Shown piece after piece: positions 8,251 to 16,030 of a DNA stretch of 64,000 nt. Origin of the DNA: Alitiscatomonas aceti (GTDB taxonomy: Bacteria; Bacillota; Clostridia; Lachnospirales; Lachnospiraceae); assembly GCF_025567195.1 (NCBI RefSeq), contig NZ_JAOQJF010000007.1:62001-126000 (forward strand), in the 5' to 3' direction. The notes beneath the pieces are model-generated. The model made no database searches. It was not told the origin of the DNA and worked only from the letters and a program-made list of their open reading frames with translations. A program made the translations under genes and the position numbers. Each line of letters begins with the position of its first letter. The first letter of the stretch is position 1.

Positions 8251-8921
8251 AGGCTGTCTCCTTCCTCAAATGTGTAGTCTGCCGGGTTATACTTCGGCTT
8301 TTCTCTCTTTGCCCAGCTCCGGATTGTTGCAAGGTGGTTTTTGTAGCTCCTGCCGGTGGAGGCCATATACTCAGAGAGCCGTTCCACTCGCATCTGATAA
8401 TCTCCTGGGAACTCCTGCCGGAGCTTGCCGTATTCCGTGTCAGAAAGAAGGACATTTTCGTATGAGCCATACAGGTGTTGGATTTCCTTCTTCTCTCTTT
8501 TATTGATTGTTTCAGTACTTGTTCTATTAGTACTTAATTGCGCGGGATTTTCCGTAACCGGTGTGTCCGTATCCGGATTTACCGCATACGGCTTTTCCGT
8601 ACACGGTGATTCCGAACACGGCTTTTTCCTTGGCATCTCATAAATCACATACTCAGCTCTGCCCATCCGACCGTTACTCTCACGCTGCTGGTTCCTTTCC
8701 AGATACCCAAGACGCTCCAGCTCCTTCAGAGCCGTAAGCACTCCATCTACGCCATCCGGCGTAATCGAAGATAACCCCCGTACCGAATAGTTCCATGTGT
8801 CTGGCAAACTGAGCAGCATGGAGAGAAGTCCTTTCCCTTTCAGGCTGAGACCCTGATCCCGCAGGTGGTAATTGCACATTGTTGTGTAATTGCTGTTCTT
8901 CTCAACCCTGAATACCGGCAT
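8247..8921 (-). CDS. Helix-turn-helix replication initiator-like protein
   Basis: 224-aa protein whose first 90 residues form the winged helix-turn-helix common at the head of ICE and phage replication cassettes (MPVFRVEKNSNYTTM, then the LSLKGKGLLSMLLSLPD segment). A Ser/Thr/Pro-rich linker leads to a C-terminal DUF6017-like helical region. The start at 8921 is preferred over 8933 because family members begin MPVFRVE and an AAGGA site precedes it. A role as initiator or regulator is inferred from the adjacent DnaC-like gene. Confidence 0.75.
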   Translation of the reverse strand: MPVFRVEKNSNYTTMCNYHLRDQGLSLKGKGLLSMLLSLPDTWNYSVRGLSSITPDGVDGVLTALKELERLGYLERNQQRESNGRMGRAEYVIYEMPRKKPCSESPCTEKPYAVNPDTDTPVTENPAQLSTNRTSTETINKREKKEIQHLYGSYENVLLSDTEYGKLRQEFPGDYQMRVERLSEYMASTGRSYKNHLATIRSWAKREKPKYNPADYTFEEGDSL

Positions 8922-9069
8922 GGTGCTCACCATCCTTTTTCGCAGGCTCCGCTTTTTTCTTCGGACATTTGCGCGGACGATCTTCGCTGTCCTCTCGGCG
9001 ATGGTATTTGCCGGTATCCTGCATCATGCGTTCAAACGCCTGAAGGCGTCCCTCTGTAAAAAGCGTCAT
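8902..9069 (-). CDS. 55-aa hypothetical protein coupled to the antirepressor
   Basis: The ATG at 9069 overlaps the stop of the antirepressor gene as ATGA, and the 3' end overlaps the next gene's start by 20 nt, so all three are probably translationally coupled. The product begins MTLFTEGRLQAFERMMQDTG and ends in a Lys/Arg/Glu-rich tail. The composition is charged, with no membrane segment. No family is assigned. The operon position supports a real gene. Confidence 0.6.
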   Translation of the reverse strand: MTLFTEGRLQAFERMMQDTGKYHRREDSEDRPRKCPKKKAEPAKKDGEHHAGIQG

Positions 9070-9896
9070 TCGATCACACCCCATTTCTTAAACAACTTGA
9101 AGAGATGATTCTTTCCCTTGCAGGTCACTCTCGTCTGCTGCACCAGTTTTCCGCTTCTGCCGTAGCAATCCCGGACAATAAAATAGCCCCTTGCAGATTT
9201 GTCTGCAAAAGGCATCAGCCAGCCACTCGGACTGCGGTACAAATAGCGATGATCCAATAAGAGAGCCACTGCCGTCTTCTCCGGGATTCCGATTTCCTTA
9301 CAGAAATTCCGGATGCAGGTGCAATCCTCCGAATTTACAAAGGTGTCGAAGTAGTCTGCCTTGGGCTGTGCCGCATCCAGCTGTTTGCGGATACCCTCAA
9401 GCTGCTCTCTCTCGGCTACAAGCTCCTGTGCCAGTGTGTAGATGACCTCCGGATGCTGAATCACCTGATCCAAAATGGAATCGCTCATATACACACCATG
9501 CTTGCGAATGGAAGGAAGAACTTCATCAAACACCCAGTGTTCAAATCGTTCTGCCGATGGCAGCTTGCTGTGAACGATCAGCCGGTAAACATCGCCTTCT
9601 GTGATAAAGGAGATTTCAACGACCTGCTCTCCAGCATCTCCATACTGATTCACCTTCTGAACGACCCCCTCGCGTTTCGTTAGGGGGCCTCTGCAATGGC
9701 GTTTCACTGCGGCGTAGGGATTCACATACCCCAACGCTTTCGCCACATCGCTTGCACAGAAGAAGGTCTTGCCCGCCTCTTGCAACACGCGGATCGAACC
9801 AAACTCCTGGTTCTCAAACACCTCCATCATCTGCCTTGACTGTCCGCCATGACTGCCCACATCGGTGTCATGGGTCTTCTGATTGAAATCCGTCAT
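9066..9896 (-). CDS. BRO-type phage antirepressor-like protein
   Basis: 276-aa protein with an N-terminal Bro-N domain (about residues 25-130, with FCASDVAKALGY and the conserved GDVYRLIVHSKLPSAERFE region) and a C-terminal KilAC/Ant-like DNA-binding part (about 165-270). Antirepressors of this kind release phage or ICE repressors. It is the first gene of the element's leftward operon. AGGAGG lies 8 nt before the ATG, and a terminator-like hairpin lies in its leader (9940-9995). Confidence 0.9.
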   Translation of the reverse strand: MTDFNQKTHDTDVGSHGGQSRQMMEVFENQEFGSIRVLQEAGKTFFCASDVAKALGYVNPYAAVKRHCRGPLTKREGVVQKVNQYGDAGEQVVEISFITEGDVYRLIVHSKLPSAERFEHWVFDEVLPSIRKHGVYMSDSILDQVIQHPEVIYTLAQELVAEREQLEGIRKQLDAAQPKADYFDTFVNSEDCTCIRNFCKEIGIPEKTAVALLLDHRYLYRSPSGWLMPFADKSARGYFIVRDCYGRSGKLVQQTRVTCKGKNHLFKLFKKWGVIE

Positions 9897-10272
9897 ACCT
9901 GTTACCTCCTGCTCAAATTTGTCTCGCCGGATTTCGGGCGAAAAAAATAGAGCCTCGACCCATTCTCGTTTTCAAAGAATGAGCCAAGGCTCTATGTAAC
10001 AGGATACCTGATATTAAATTTTTGCAGAATTCGTCAGAACTCGCCAAACGAACCTGACACTGTTTTTCATTCCGTTTCAGCCGGATTTTTGCCGAAAATC
10101 TGTCAAGGATATGGGGCTAATTTCCCCTCCAAAATGGCCTTCTGTAAACCCATTTTCCCACCCATTAGGCTCAAAAATAGGCCGTAAACCCATGGTAAAC
10201 CCATCAAAATGGGTTAATTTGAAGTCATATTTCCTCAAATTTCACCATCGAAATCAGGCGATTTCAGGCATA
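9897..10272. other. ICE end region with repeated GTAAACCCA boxes, no gene
   Basis: No credible coding region. Besides the attenuator hairpin (9940-9995) it holds three direct copies of GTAAACCCA (10144-10152, 10184-10192, 10195-10203) and an inverted, one-mismatch copy at 10210-10216 extended as AAAATGGGTTAA. The third copy and the inverted one make a short palindrome. Such clusters are seen at integrase arm sites, parS-like sites and replication origins. The boundary between element and chromosome must be here, but the attachment site cannot be set without the other end. Confidence 0.55.
9940..9995 (-). promoter_or_regulatory. Terminator-like hairpin in the leader of the ICE operon
   Basis: On the minus strand, AUAGAGCCU (9987-9995) pairs perfectly with AGGCUCUAU (9947-9955), with an inner CAUUCU/AGAAUG stem, and seven U residues follow (9940-9946). 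It precedes the antirepressor start by 44 nt and so looks like an attenuator rather than an end-of-operon terminator. The 5' arm starts with UGUUACAUAG, the same word that opens the hairpins at 2450-2556 and 2843-2931. A possible promoter (TTCTGA, 17 nt, TAATAT) lies just upstream. Confidence 0.55.
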
Positions 10273-10310
10273 GAAAAAGCCCGGAAAATGGCGTATTTCC
10301 GGGCTTTTTT
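10273..10310 (-). terminator. Terminator of rplM-rpsI
   Basis: AAAAAGCCCGGAAA (10274-10287) pairs with TTTCCGGGCTTTTT (10296-10309), a 14-bp stem with an A/T run on both sides, so it could work in both directions. It starts 20 nt past the rpsI stop and also shields rpsI from the conjugative element. Confidence 0.9.
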
Positions 10311-10329
10311 AGCATTATTAAGCTGTAGA

Positions 10330-10722
10330 TTATCTCTTGCTGAACTGAGGTGCTCTACGAGCTGCCTTGAGACCGTACTTCTTTCTTTCTTTCATACGCG
10401 GATCTCTTGTTAAGAAACCAGCCTTCTTTAATACCGGACGGTACTCAGCGTCTGCATGAAGCAGGGCTCTGGAGATGCCGTGACGGATAGCGCCAGCCTG
10501 TCCGGAGCATCCGCCGCCGCGAACGTTTACTAATACGTCGAACTTGTCAGCTGTCTCAGTAGCAACAAGCGGCTGACGAACGATGAGCTTTAAGGTCTCA
10601 AGACCAAGATACTCGTCGATGTCTCTCTTATTGATAGTGATCTTACCTGTACCCGGAGTAAGATATACTCTGGCGATAGATTTTTTTCTTCTTCCTGTTC
10701 CGTAGAATTTTGCGTTAGCCAT
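10330..10722 (-). CDS. rpsI: 30S ribosomal protein S9
   Basis: 130-aa S9 of normal length, starting MANAKFYGTGRRKKSIARVY and ending in the conserved QFSKR tail that reaches towards the P-site tRNA. The GGSGQAGAIRHG-like core is intact (GCSGQAGAIRHG). It lies 26 nt after rplM and forms a two-gene operon with it. The conjugative element ends just beyond its terminator; rpsI is a known ICE insertion neighbourhood in Firmicutes. Confidence 0.98.
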   Translation of the reverse strand: MANAKFYGTGRRKKSIARVYLTPGTGKITINKRDIDEYLGLETLKLIVRQPLVATETADKFDVLVNVRGGGCSGQAGAIRHGISRALLHADAEYRPVLKKAGFLTRDPRMKERKKYGLKAARRAPQFSKR

Positions 10723-10748
10723 TGTGATTTCCTCCTTTCAGACCTCGA

Positions 10749-11183
10749 TTAAAATTTGATTTCTAATACTTCCGGCTTCTGTGCTGCCTGCTCGTGGTCA
10801 GCGCCAGCGTATACGTGAAGCTTAGTCATCATGCTTCTTCCTAACGGTCCCTTCGGGAGCATACCCTTAACTGCTAACTCAACAACCTTCTCGGGCTTCT
10901 TAGCCATCATCTCTTTTAATGTGGTCTCTTTCATTCCGCCCACATAATCGGAGTGGCTGTAATATACCTTCTGGTCTAACTTCTTACCTGTTACTTTTAC
11001 CTTGGAAGCATTTACTACGATCACGTAGTCGCCGCAGTCGATGTGAGGAGTGAAGATCGGTTTGTTCTTTCCTCTTAATACCTTAGCTACTTCAGATGCT
11101 AAACGTCCTAATGTATATCCCGTAGCGTCAACTACATACCATTTTCTTTCGATTGTTGCCGGACTAGCCATAAAGCTCTTCAT
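10749..11183 (-). CDS. rplM: 50S ribosomal protein L13
   Basis: 144-aa L13, an early assembly protein of the 50S subunit. The start MKSFMASPATIERKWYVVDA and the KP(I)FTPHIDCGDYVIVVNA core are standard. AGGAGG lies 8 nt before the ATG. A consensus promoter is about 105 nt upstream. In Lachnospiraceae rplM usually follows truA; here a pxp operon separates them. Confidence 0.98.
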   Translation of the reverse strand: MKSFMASPATIERKWYVVDATGYTLGRLASEVAKVLRGKNKPIFTPHIDCGDYVIVVNASKVKVTGKKLDQKVYYSHSDYVGGMKETTLKEMMAKKPEKVVELAVKGMLPKGPLGRSMMTKLHVYAGADHEQAAQKPEVLEIKF

Positions 11184-11287
11184 GGGTTGACCTCCTGTTT
11201 GTGCTTAACTCAACTTTGTTCATTTATCGTAAAACACTGCTTCCGGGGCTTTGGTAACAGTATTTTCAACCGATGTCACAGTTATAC

Positions 11288-11316
11288 ATTATATTATACT
11301 CTTCCGGGTGTGTCAA
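11288..11316 (-). promoter_or_regulatory. Sigma-A promoter of rplM-rpsI
   Basis: TTGACA (11311-11316), 17-nt spacer, TATAAT (11288-11293), a perfect consensus match on the minus strand. The transcript leader to the rplM ATG is about 100 nt and may hold an L13-type autoregulatory fold. Confidence 0.92.
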
Positions 11317-11362
11317 CCATTTTTTCTCGAAATCCAGCCGAAAAATCAAGGTTTTTCCGGTT

Positions 11363-12190
11363 TTACTCCGCCTTCCTCTTCCGGGTCTCCAGGTATCCGT
11401 TGAGCTCAGAATTTTTAATATCCGTGATAAACATATGTCCGGGCGCATGGGTAATGACCACCGGCGGCTTTGCATGCTCCACTGCTGCCTGAGGGGTCAC
11501 GCCGCAGGGCCAGAATACGGGGATCTCTCCCTCATAGAGATCCACTGCATCGCCGTAATCCGGCTTCATGATGTCCCTGATCCCAATCTCCGCCCCATCT
11601 CCCATATGGACCGGAGCACCATGGACATTGGGCATCTTTTCTGTGATCGCATACGCCTTTTGGGCATTCTCCGGCGTCATGGGCCGCATGGAGCAGACCA
11701 TGGGGCCCTCAAAGGGGCCGGCCTTCACAGTCTCTATATTCGTCTTATACATGGGCACGTTCCGGCCCTGGGCAATGTGGCGTACCTGGATCCCAGCCTC
11801 CATCAGCGCCTCCTCAAAGGAAAAGGAGCAGCCGATGAGAAAGCCCGTATATCCCTCTTTCCAGTATGCAGACGCGTCTGTAAGCTCTTTTGTGAAGACT
11901 CCGTTTTCATAGACCCGGTACCTGGGGATATCTGTAACGATATTGGCTCCCTCTCCCATATCATGGGTCTCCGGCGTTCCCCGGACGATCTCCAGAACGG
12001 GGCATGCAAACGGATTCCTTCTGGTAAATTCTTCAAAATCTGCCGCATACTCCGGCGGCAGGATCACCAGGTTCGCCTGGGCGTATCCCCGACACATACC
12101 GGCAGTGGGGAAATCGATCACTCCCTCCCGGATCAGTTCCCGTACCTCTGCCGGTGTCTTATCCACATACGGTGTAATATCAAAAGCCAT
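11363..12190 (-). CDS. DUF1445/YcsI family putative hydro-lyase
   Basis: 275-aa protein of the DUF1445 (YcsI, D-glutamate cyclase-related) family, with the conserved RGYAQANLVILP segment near residue 34, GCSFSFEEAL near 120 and a C-terminal ITHAPGHMFITD. In Bacillus, ycsI lies with the 5-oxoprolinase genes, as here. A link between cyclised glutamate and 5-oxoproline removal is inferred. It is the last gene of the pxp operon, 11 nt after pxpC, with AAGGAGG before the ATG. Confidence 0.85.
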   Translation of the reverse strand: MAFDITPYVDKTPAEVRELIREGVIDFPTAGMCRGYAQANLVILPPEYAADFEEFTRRNPFACPVLEIVRGTPETHDMGEGANIVTDIPRYRVYENGVFTKELTDASAYWKEGYTGFLIGCSFSFEEALMEAGIQVRHIAQGRNVPMYKTNIETVKAGPFEGPMVCSMRPMTPENAQKAYAITEKMPNVHGAPVHMGDGAEIGIRDIMKPDYGDAVDLYEGEIPVFWPCGVTPQAAVEHAKPPVVITHAPGHMFITDIKNSELNGYLETRKRKAE

Positions 12191-12201
12191 CTCTTCCTCC
12201 T

Positions 12202-13299
12202 TTACCGGAACTGTTCTATTTCCCGCTTAAGCTCCACCAGGAATTCTGTTCCATTGACCACCACCCGGTAGGTCCCATGGTCTCCCCAGTACCTCCGGTC
12301 CTCGTTTACCGCTGCTGCCAGTCCCACTGCCTGTAACTCTGATGCAGGCTCCGCAGGGCAGTTCAGCTCTTTCTCCAGCCGTTTCAGATAATCCCGCCAC
12401 TGACAGTATAGCTCCTGGGCCTCTTCGATCCCTATCTTCTTAAAGCGGACCGTATGGCCGGGCATGCACTGGGCCAGCTCCGGAAGGTCCACGGAGACCA
12501 CACAGGCGATCTTTGTATATCCGCCGGTGGTCTGGTGGTCTGCCATCATCACAATGGGGTTTCCATGGGACGGCACCTGGACCGCGCCGAAGCTGATGCC
12601 GTCAGTGATGATGTCTCCGCCGTTTTTATGGGCAATGACTGGTCCCTCCATCCTGCAGCCCATACGGTCATACTCGTTGGAAATGGTATAGGCGCTTCCT
12701 AAAAACGTGGAGATCCCTTCCTCTGTAAAGCAGTCGTCCTGGGGCCCCATGACCACCCGCAGCGTATGCTCTCTGGAGAAAAGCTCCGGAAGGAGAAGCT
12801 TTCTGGCGGCCATGTTGGGAAGCCAGGTCTTTGGCGACCGGAAGCCGATCTCATCTCCCGCTCCCAGCTTTCTTCCTTCGATCCCGCCGATCTTCGCCTT
12901 CAGGTTGGTGGAGCGGCTGCCCATGACCACGGGCACGTCAAGACCGCCTGCAAACGCCATATAAGCCCGGCTCCCTCCATACATGCCGCCGAAGCTTACG
13001 GTCTGCCCTGCCTTTATAAGGACAGCCTCATACCGGGGCAGGGGATTTCCGTCCACCTTTGCGCCCAGGTCGCCGCCGGTAACAGCGATCAGTTCATCCT
13101 CTGTAAATTCCATTATGGGTCCCATCATGGTCACTTCCAGGACCGCCTCGTTTTCATCGTTTCCCACCAGAATGTCCGCCAGTGCCGCAGCCCTGGTGTC
13201 CATGACGCCGGACACGGCCATTCCCGTTTCCTGGCTGCCGTACCGGCCCATGTCCTGGACCGTTGTGAGAAAACCTCCGTTCAGGATCCGGATCCCCAT
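12202..13299 (-). CDS. pxpC: 5-oxoprolinase subunit PxpC (KipA-like)
   Basis: 365-aa biotin-dependent-carboxyltransferase-like protein, the PxpC subunit of the prokaryotic ATP-dependent 5-oxoprolinase, which opens 5-oxoproline to glutamate. Recognisable parts are TTVQDMGRYGSQETGMAVSG at the N-terminus, GSRSTNLKAKIGG in the middle and GNPIVMMADHQTTGGYTKIA near the C-terminus. It overlaps pxpB by 1 nt. GGAGG precedes the ATG within pxpB. Confidence 0.93.
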   Translation of the reverse strand: MGIRILNGGFLTTVQDMGRYGSQETGMAVSGVMDTRAAALADILVGNDENEAVLEVTMMGPIMEFTEDELIAVTGGDLGAKVDGNPLPRYEAVLIKAGQTVSFGGMYGGSRAYMAFAGGLDVPVVMGSRSTNLKAKIGGIEGRKLGAGDEIGFRSPKTWLPNMAARKLLLPELFSREHTLRVVMGPQDDCFTEEGISTFLGSAYTISNEYDRMGCRMEGPVIAHKNGGDIITDGISFGAVQVPSHGNPIVMMADHQTTGGYTKIACVVSVDLPELAQCMPGHTVRFKKIGIEEAQELYCQWRDYLKRLEKELNCPAEPASELQAVGLAAAVNEDRRYWGDHGTYRVVVNGTEFLVELKREIEQFR

Positions 13300-14030
13300 T
13301 ACTCCACCTCCTTATGGAAGATCACATACTGGTACGTACCGGCCTCCACCTGCTTTTCGATGGCTTCGTACTCCGCCTCGTCCACTGCGCGGAATTTTAT
13401 ATACTGGCCGGCCTCCAGGAGCACCGGCTTTTCCCGTTCTGCATCGTAAAGCTTCAGAGGCGTCCGTCCGATCAGCTGCCAGCCGCCAGGAGACGCCACC
13501 GGATAGATCCCCGTCTGCTCCCCGGCAATGCCCACAGAGCCTCCCTCGATCTTTACCCGGGGGCTTTTAAGCCTCGGCGCTGCGATCTCCCGGCTCATGC
13601 CTCCCAGGTACGGGAAGCCGGCGATAAAGCCCAGCATATAGATCAGATATTCCCCGGACGTATGGATCCTTACGACCTCCTCCGGGGTCTTATGGTTATG
13701 GGCCGCCACAAATTCCAGATCCGGCCCCATGTCCCCGCCGTAGAGCACAGGGATCTCGATGACCGACGGCGGCGGGATCTGGATGCTGTCCATGGTCTCC
13801 AGGACTGCGTCAAACTTCTTTGTCAGCTCCCCGAACCGGATCACCTCCGGCCTGTACACCACTGATAAGGACCGGTAGGTGGGGATGGTCTCCACCACTC
13901 CGTCTATGGCTTCCTTTTCCAAAGCGATCTTAAACGCCCGGATCCTCCGGTTGATCTCCGGGCTGATCTCATTTCCAAATTCCACGCAGACCGTGCAGTC
14001 GCCGGAAACCAGATATTTTATCTTTTCCAC
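13299..14030 (-). CDS. pxpB: 5-oxoprolinase subunit PxpB (KipI-like)
   Basis: 243-aa PxpB/KipI family protein with the allophanate-hydrolase subunit 1 fold and the conserved LGFIAGFPYLGGM motif near residue 150 and GSVGIAGEQTGIYP near 185. It starts at GTG 14030 with GGGGAGA upstream. It works with PxpA and PxpC. In Bacillus the KipI homologue also inhibits KinA; that role is not claimed here. Confidence 0.93.
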   Translation of the reverse strand: MEKIKYLVSGDCTVCVEFGNEISPEINRRIRAFKIALEKEAIDGVVETIPTYRSLSVVYRPEVIRFGELTKKFDAVLETMDSIQIPPPSVIEIPVLYGGDMGPDLEFVAAHNHKTPEEVVRIHTSGEYLIYMLGFIAGFPYLGGMSREIAAPRLKSPRVKIEGGSVGIAGEQTGIYPVASPGGWQLIGRTPLKLYDAEREKPVLLEAGQYIKFRAVDEAEYEAIEKQVEAGTYQYVIFHKEVE

Positions 14031-14102
14031 AGCAGAATCTCCCCTTTCTTTCCGCAGGCCGTCCGGCTTTCCCAGGCCGCCGGTCCGCGTCCCCGCCTGA
14101 TC

Positions 14103-14867
14103 TTACCGCTCCGCCAGGCTCCGTACCTCCACGCCCTCGGCGGCCAGGGCTTCCCGGATATTTTTCACAAATTCCAGGGCCTTGGGATTGTCCCCGTGGA
14201 CGCAGATGGAGTCGGCCCGGATGGCGATCTCGTGTCCGCTTATGGTCTCCACGGTCCCTTCCTTTACCATACGTACCACCCGGCGGATGGCCAGCTCCTC
14301 ATCCTTTATGACAGCGCCAGGAAGCTTTCTGGACACCAGGGTCCCATCGTCATTGTACGCCCGGTCCGCAAAGACCTCGCTGGCTGCCTTAAGGCCCGTT
14401 TCCTCCGCTGCCTTCACCATCTGAGAACCGGCCAGCCCCATGAAGATGATATCCTTATCCACCTCGTATACAGCCTCGCACATGGCCCTGGCCAGCTTTT
14501 CATCCACTGCTGCCATATTATAAAGGGCTCCGTGGGGCTTCACATGCTGGAGCTTCATTCCCAGGCTCCCAGTAAAGGCCATGAGAGCTCCCAGCTGGTA
14601 TTTCACATAGGCCTTGGCCTCCTCCGGCGTCACGTTCATGTTCCGGCGGCCAAAGCCCATAAGGTCGGGAAAGCCCGGATGCGCGCCCACCGCTGTTTTG
14701 TATTCCCTGGCCATGGCCACCGTCTCTGCCATAACCATGGGATCTCCGGCGTGCCAGCCGCAGGCCACATTGGCGGAGGACACATACTTTAAGATCTCCC
14801 GGTCCATGCCGATGGTATAATTTCCAAAGCTCTCTCCCAGATCACTGTTTAAATCCACATAATACAT
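14103..14867 (-). CDS. pxpA: 5-oxoprolinase subunit PxpA (LamB/YcsF family)
   Basis: 254-aa LamB/YcsF family protein, probably the hydrolytic subunit of 5-oxoprolinase. The family hallmarks are DLNSDLGESFGNY at the N-terminus, SANVACGWHAGDP near residue 30 and KPHGALYN near 110. It is the first gene of the pxpA-pxpB-pxpC-DUF1445 operon, with a promoter 40 nt upstream. A 72-nt gap without other features separates it from pxpB. Confidence 0.95.
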   Translation of the reverse strand: MYYVDLNSDLGESFGNYTIGMDREILKYVSSANVACGWHAGDPMVMAETVAMAREYKTAVGAHPGFPDLMGFGRRNMNVTPEEAKAYVKYQLGALMAFTGSLGMKLQHVKPHGALYNMAAVDEKLARAMCEAVYEVDKDIIFMGLAGSQMVKAAEETGLKAASEVFADRAYNDDGTLVSRKLPGAVIKDEELAIRRVVRMVKEGTVETISGHEIAIRADSICVHGDNPKALEFVKNIREALAAEGVEVRSLAER

Positions 14868-14906
14868 ATACCTGTCCCTCCTGTTTCGCTCTTTTTTCCT
14901 ACTGCT

Positions 14907-14935
14907 ATTTTATCCGACTTTTCCCCGTAAATCAA
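14907..14935 (-). promoter_or_regulatory. Promoter of the pxp operon
   Basis: TTGATT (14930-14935), 17-nt spacer, TAAAAT (14907-14912) on the minus strand, in the 89-nt gap between truA and pxpA. It makes the pxp genes independent of the upstream ecf-truA transcript. Confidence 0.7.
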
Positions 14936-14956
14936 TAGGACAGCGACCAATGTCCC

Positions 14957-15988
14957 CTAAACCAGGCGTTTTTCCACAGCCCTCCACCGGCCGTTCTCCG
15001 CCTGTACCAGACGGTAAAAGCCATATGTCTCCGCTCCGTTCAGCCCGCAGGCCTCCGGCGCCTCTATGAACACAGTCTCTGCGCCGTTCCAGTACGCCTG
15101 GTGGACCATGCGGCGCACCAGCCGGATCACCTCCTCCGGCTCGCAGAAAAGGATCTTAAGCACCGCCGTTTTCGATGTTTCCAGCTCTGTCTGGTCCAGG
15201 ATGTAGCTCCAGTGCTCATTTTCTCCGGTCACCATAAGAGCCGGTTCCTTTTCATATTCGATCCCCACCATGGTGAGCCCTCTGGCCGGGGCCGTTTCCC
15301 CTGCCTCCTTCCTGTCCCTGGCCTCCAGGATCTCCTTCACATGCTCCGGCGGCCAGACTCCCATGCCCACCTTCATTAAAGTCCCGGCAATGATCCGGAC
15401 CATGTTGTAGAGGAATCCGCTGCCCTTTAACCGGATGGTGATGATATCATCCGTTCCCCGGTCCACCGAAATATCATAAAGAGTCCGAACCGTCTCCTCC
15501 GCCTGATGGCCGGAGGAACAGAAGCTGGAAAAATCATGCTCTCCCAGAAGATATGCGGCTCCCTGGCGCATCTTTTCCACATCCAGGCTGTAATAACAGA
15601 AATGGGCGTACAGCCGCCGGGTGGGCACGCTGATGCGGCAGTTTAAGATCTTATATTCATACGTTTTTACGCTGTTCTGCTTTCTGGGATGCCAGTCCAG
15701 GGGCACCTCCTCCGACTCCAGCACCCGGATATCCTCCGGCAGCTTCTGGTTCACCGCATAGCAAAGCTTTTCTCCCGGGATCCTGCTTTCCGTGTCAAAC
15801 ACCGCCACATTTCCCAGGGCATGGACGCCGGAGTCCGTCCGGCTGGCCCCGATAACGCAAACAGGCTCTTTCAGAAGTTCTGAAAGAGTCCCATTTAAAA
15901 TTTCCTCAATGGTAACGCCGTTGGGCTGCAGCTGCCAGCCGCAGTAGCCCGTTCCGTCGTATGCCACAGTCATTTTTATCCGTTTCAT
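14957..15988 (-). CDS. truA: tRNA pseudouridine synthase A with C-terminal extension
   Basis: 343 aa. Residues 1-255 are a normal TruA (MKRIKMTVAYDGTGYCGWQL, catalytic Asp in ASRTDSGVHALGN, GSGFLYNMVRIIAG), which makes pseudouridine at positions 38-40 of tRNAs. About 85 further residues, from the WSYILDQTELETSKTAVL stretch onwards, are absent from typical 245-260-aa TruA. The start at 15988 is chosen because GAGGG precedes it. A second, normal-length truA lies at 51339-52097. The gene is the last of the ecf operon. Confidence 0.93.
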   Translation of the reverse strand: MKRIKMTVAYDGTGYCGWQLQPNGVTIEEILNGTLSELLKEPVCVIGASRTDSGVHALGNVAVFDTESRIPGEKLCYAVNQKLPEDIRVLESEEVPLDWHPRKQNSVKTYEYKILNCRISVPTRRLYAHFCYYSLDVEKMRQGAAYLLGEHDFSSFCSSGHQAEETVRTLYDISVDRGTDDIITIRLKGSGFLYNMVRIIAGTLMKVGMGVWPPEHVKEILEARDRKEAGETAPARGLTMVGIEYEKEPALMVTGENEHWSYILDQTELETSKTAVLKILFCEPEEVIRLVRRMVHQAYWNGAETVFIEAPEACGLNGAETYGFYRLVQAENGRWRAVEKRLV

Positions 15989-16030
15989 AAAATGATCCCT
16001 CAAAATATTCTATATCGATCCCATCTCCCG

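Larger units (their letters stand above)
1..10250. mobile_element. End portion of an integrative conjugative element (ICE)
   Basis: A continuous block of conjugation and plasmid-type genes: VirB4-like ATPase, PrgI, VirB6/TrbL-like protein, Maff2, VirD4-like coupling protein, PcfB/DUF3801, ParB-like, DnaC-like, helix-turn-helix replication-type protein and BRO antirepressor. All lie on the minus strand with short spacers. The block stops abruptly at the 3' end of the housekeeping gene rpsI. No integrase, relaxase or second end is inside the window, so the element continues leftwards. The right boundary is approximate, placed between the antirepressor (ends 9896) and the rpsI terminator (starts 10273). 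Confidence 0.85.
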
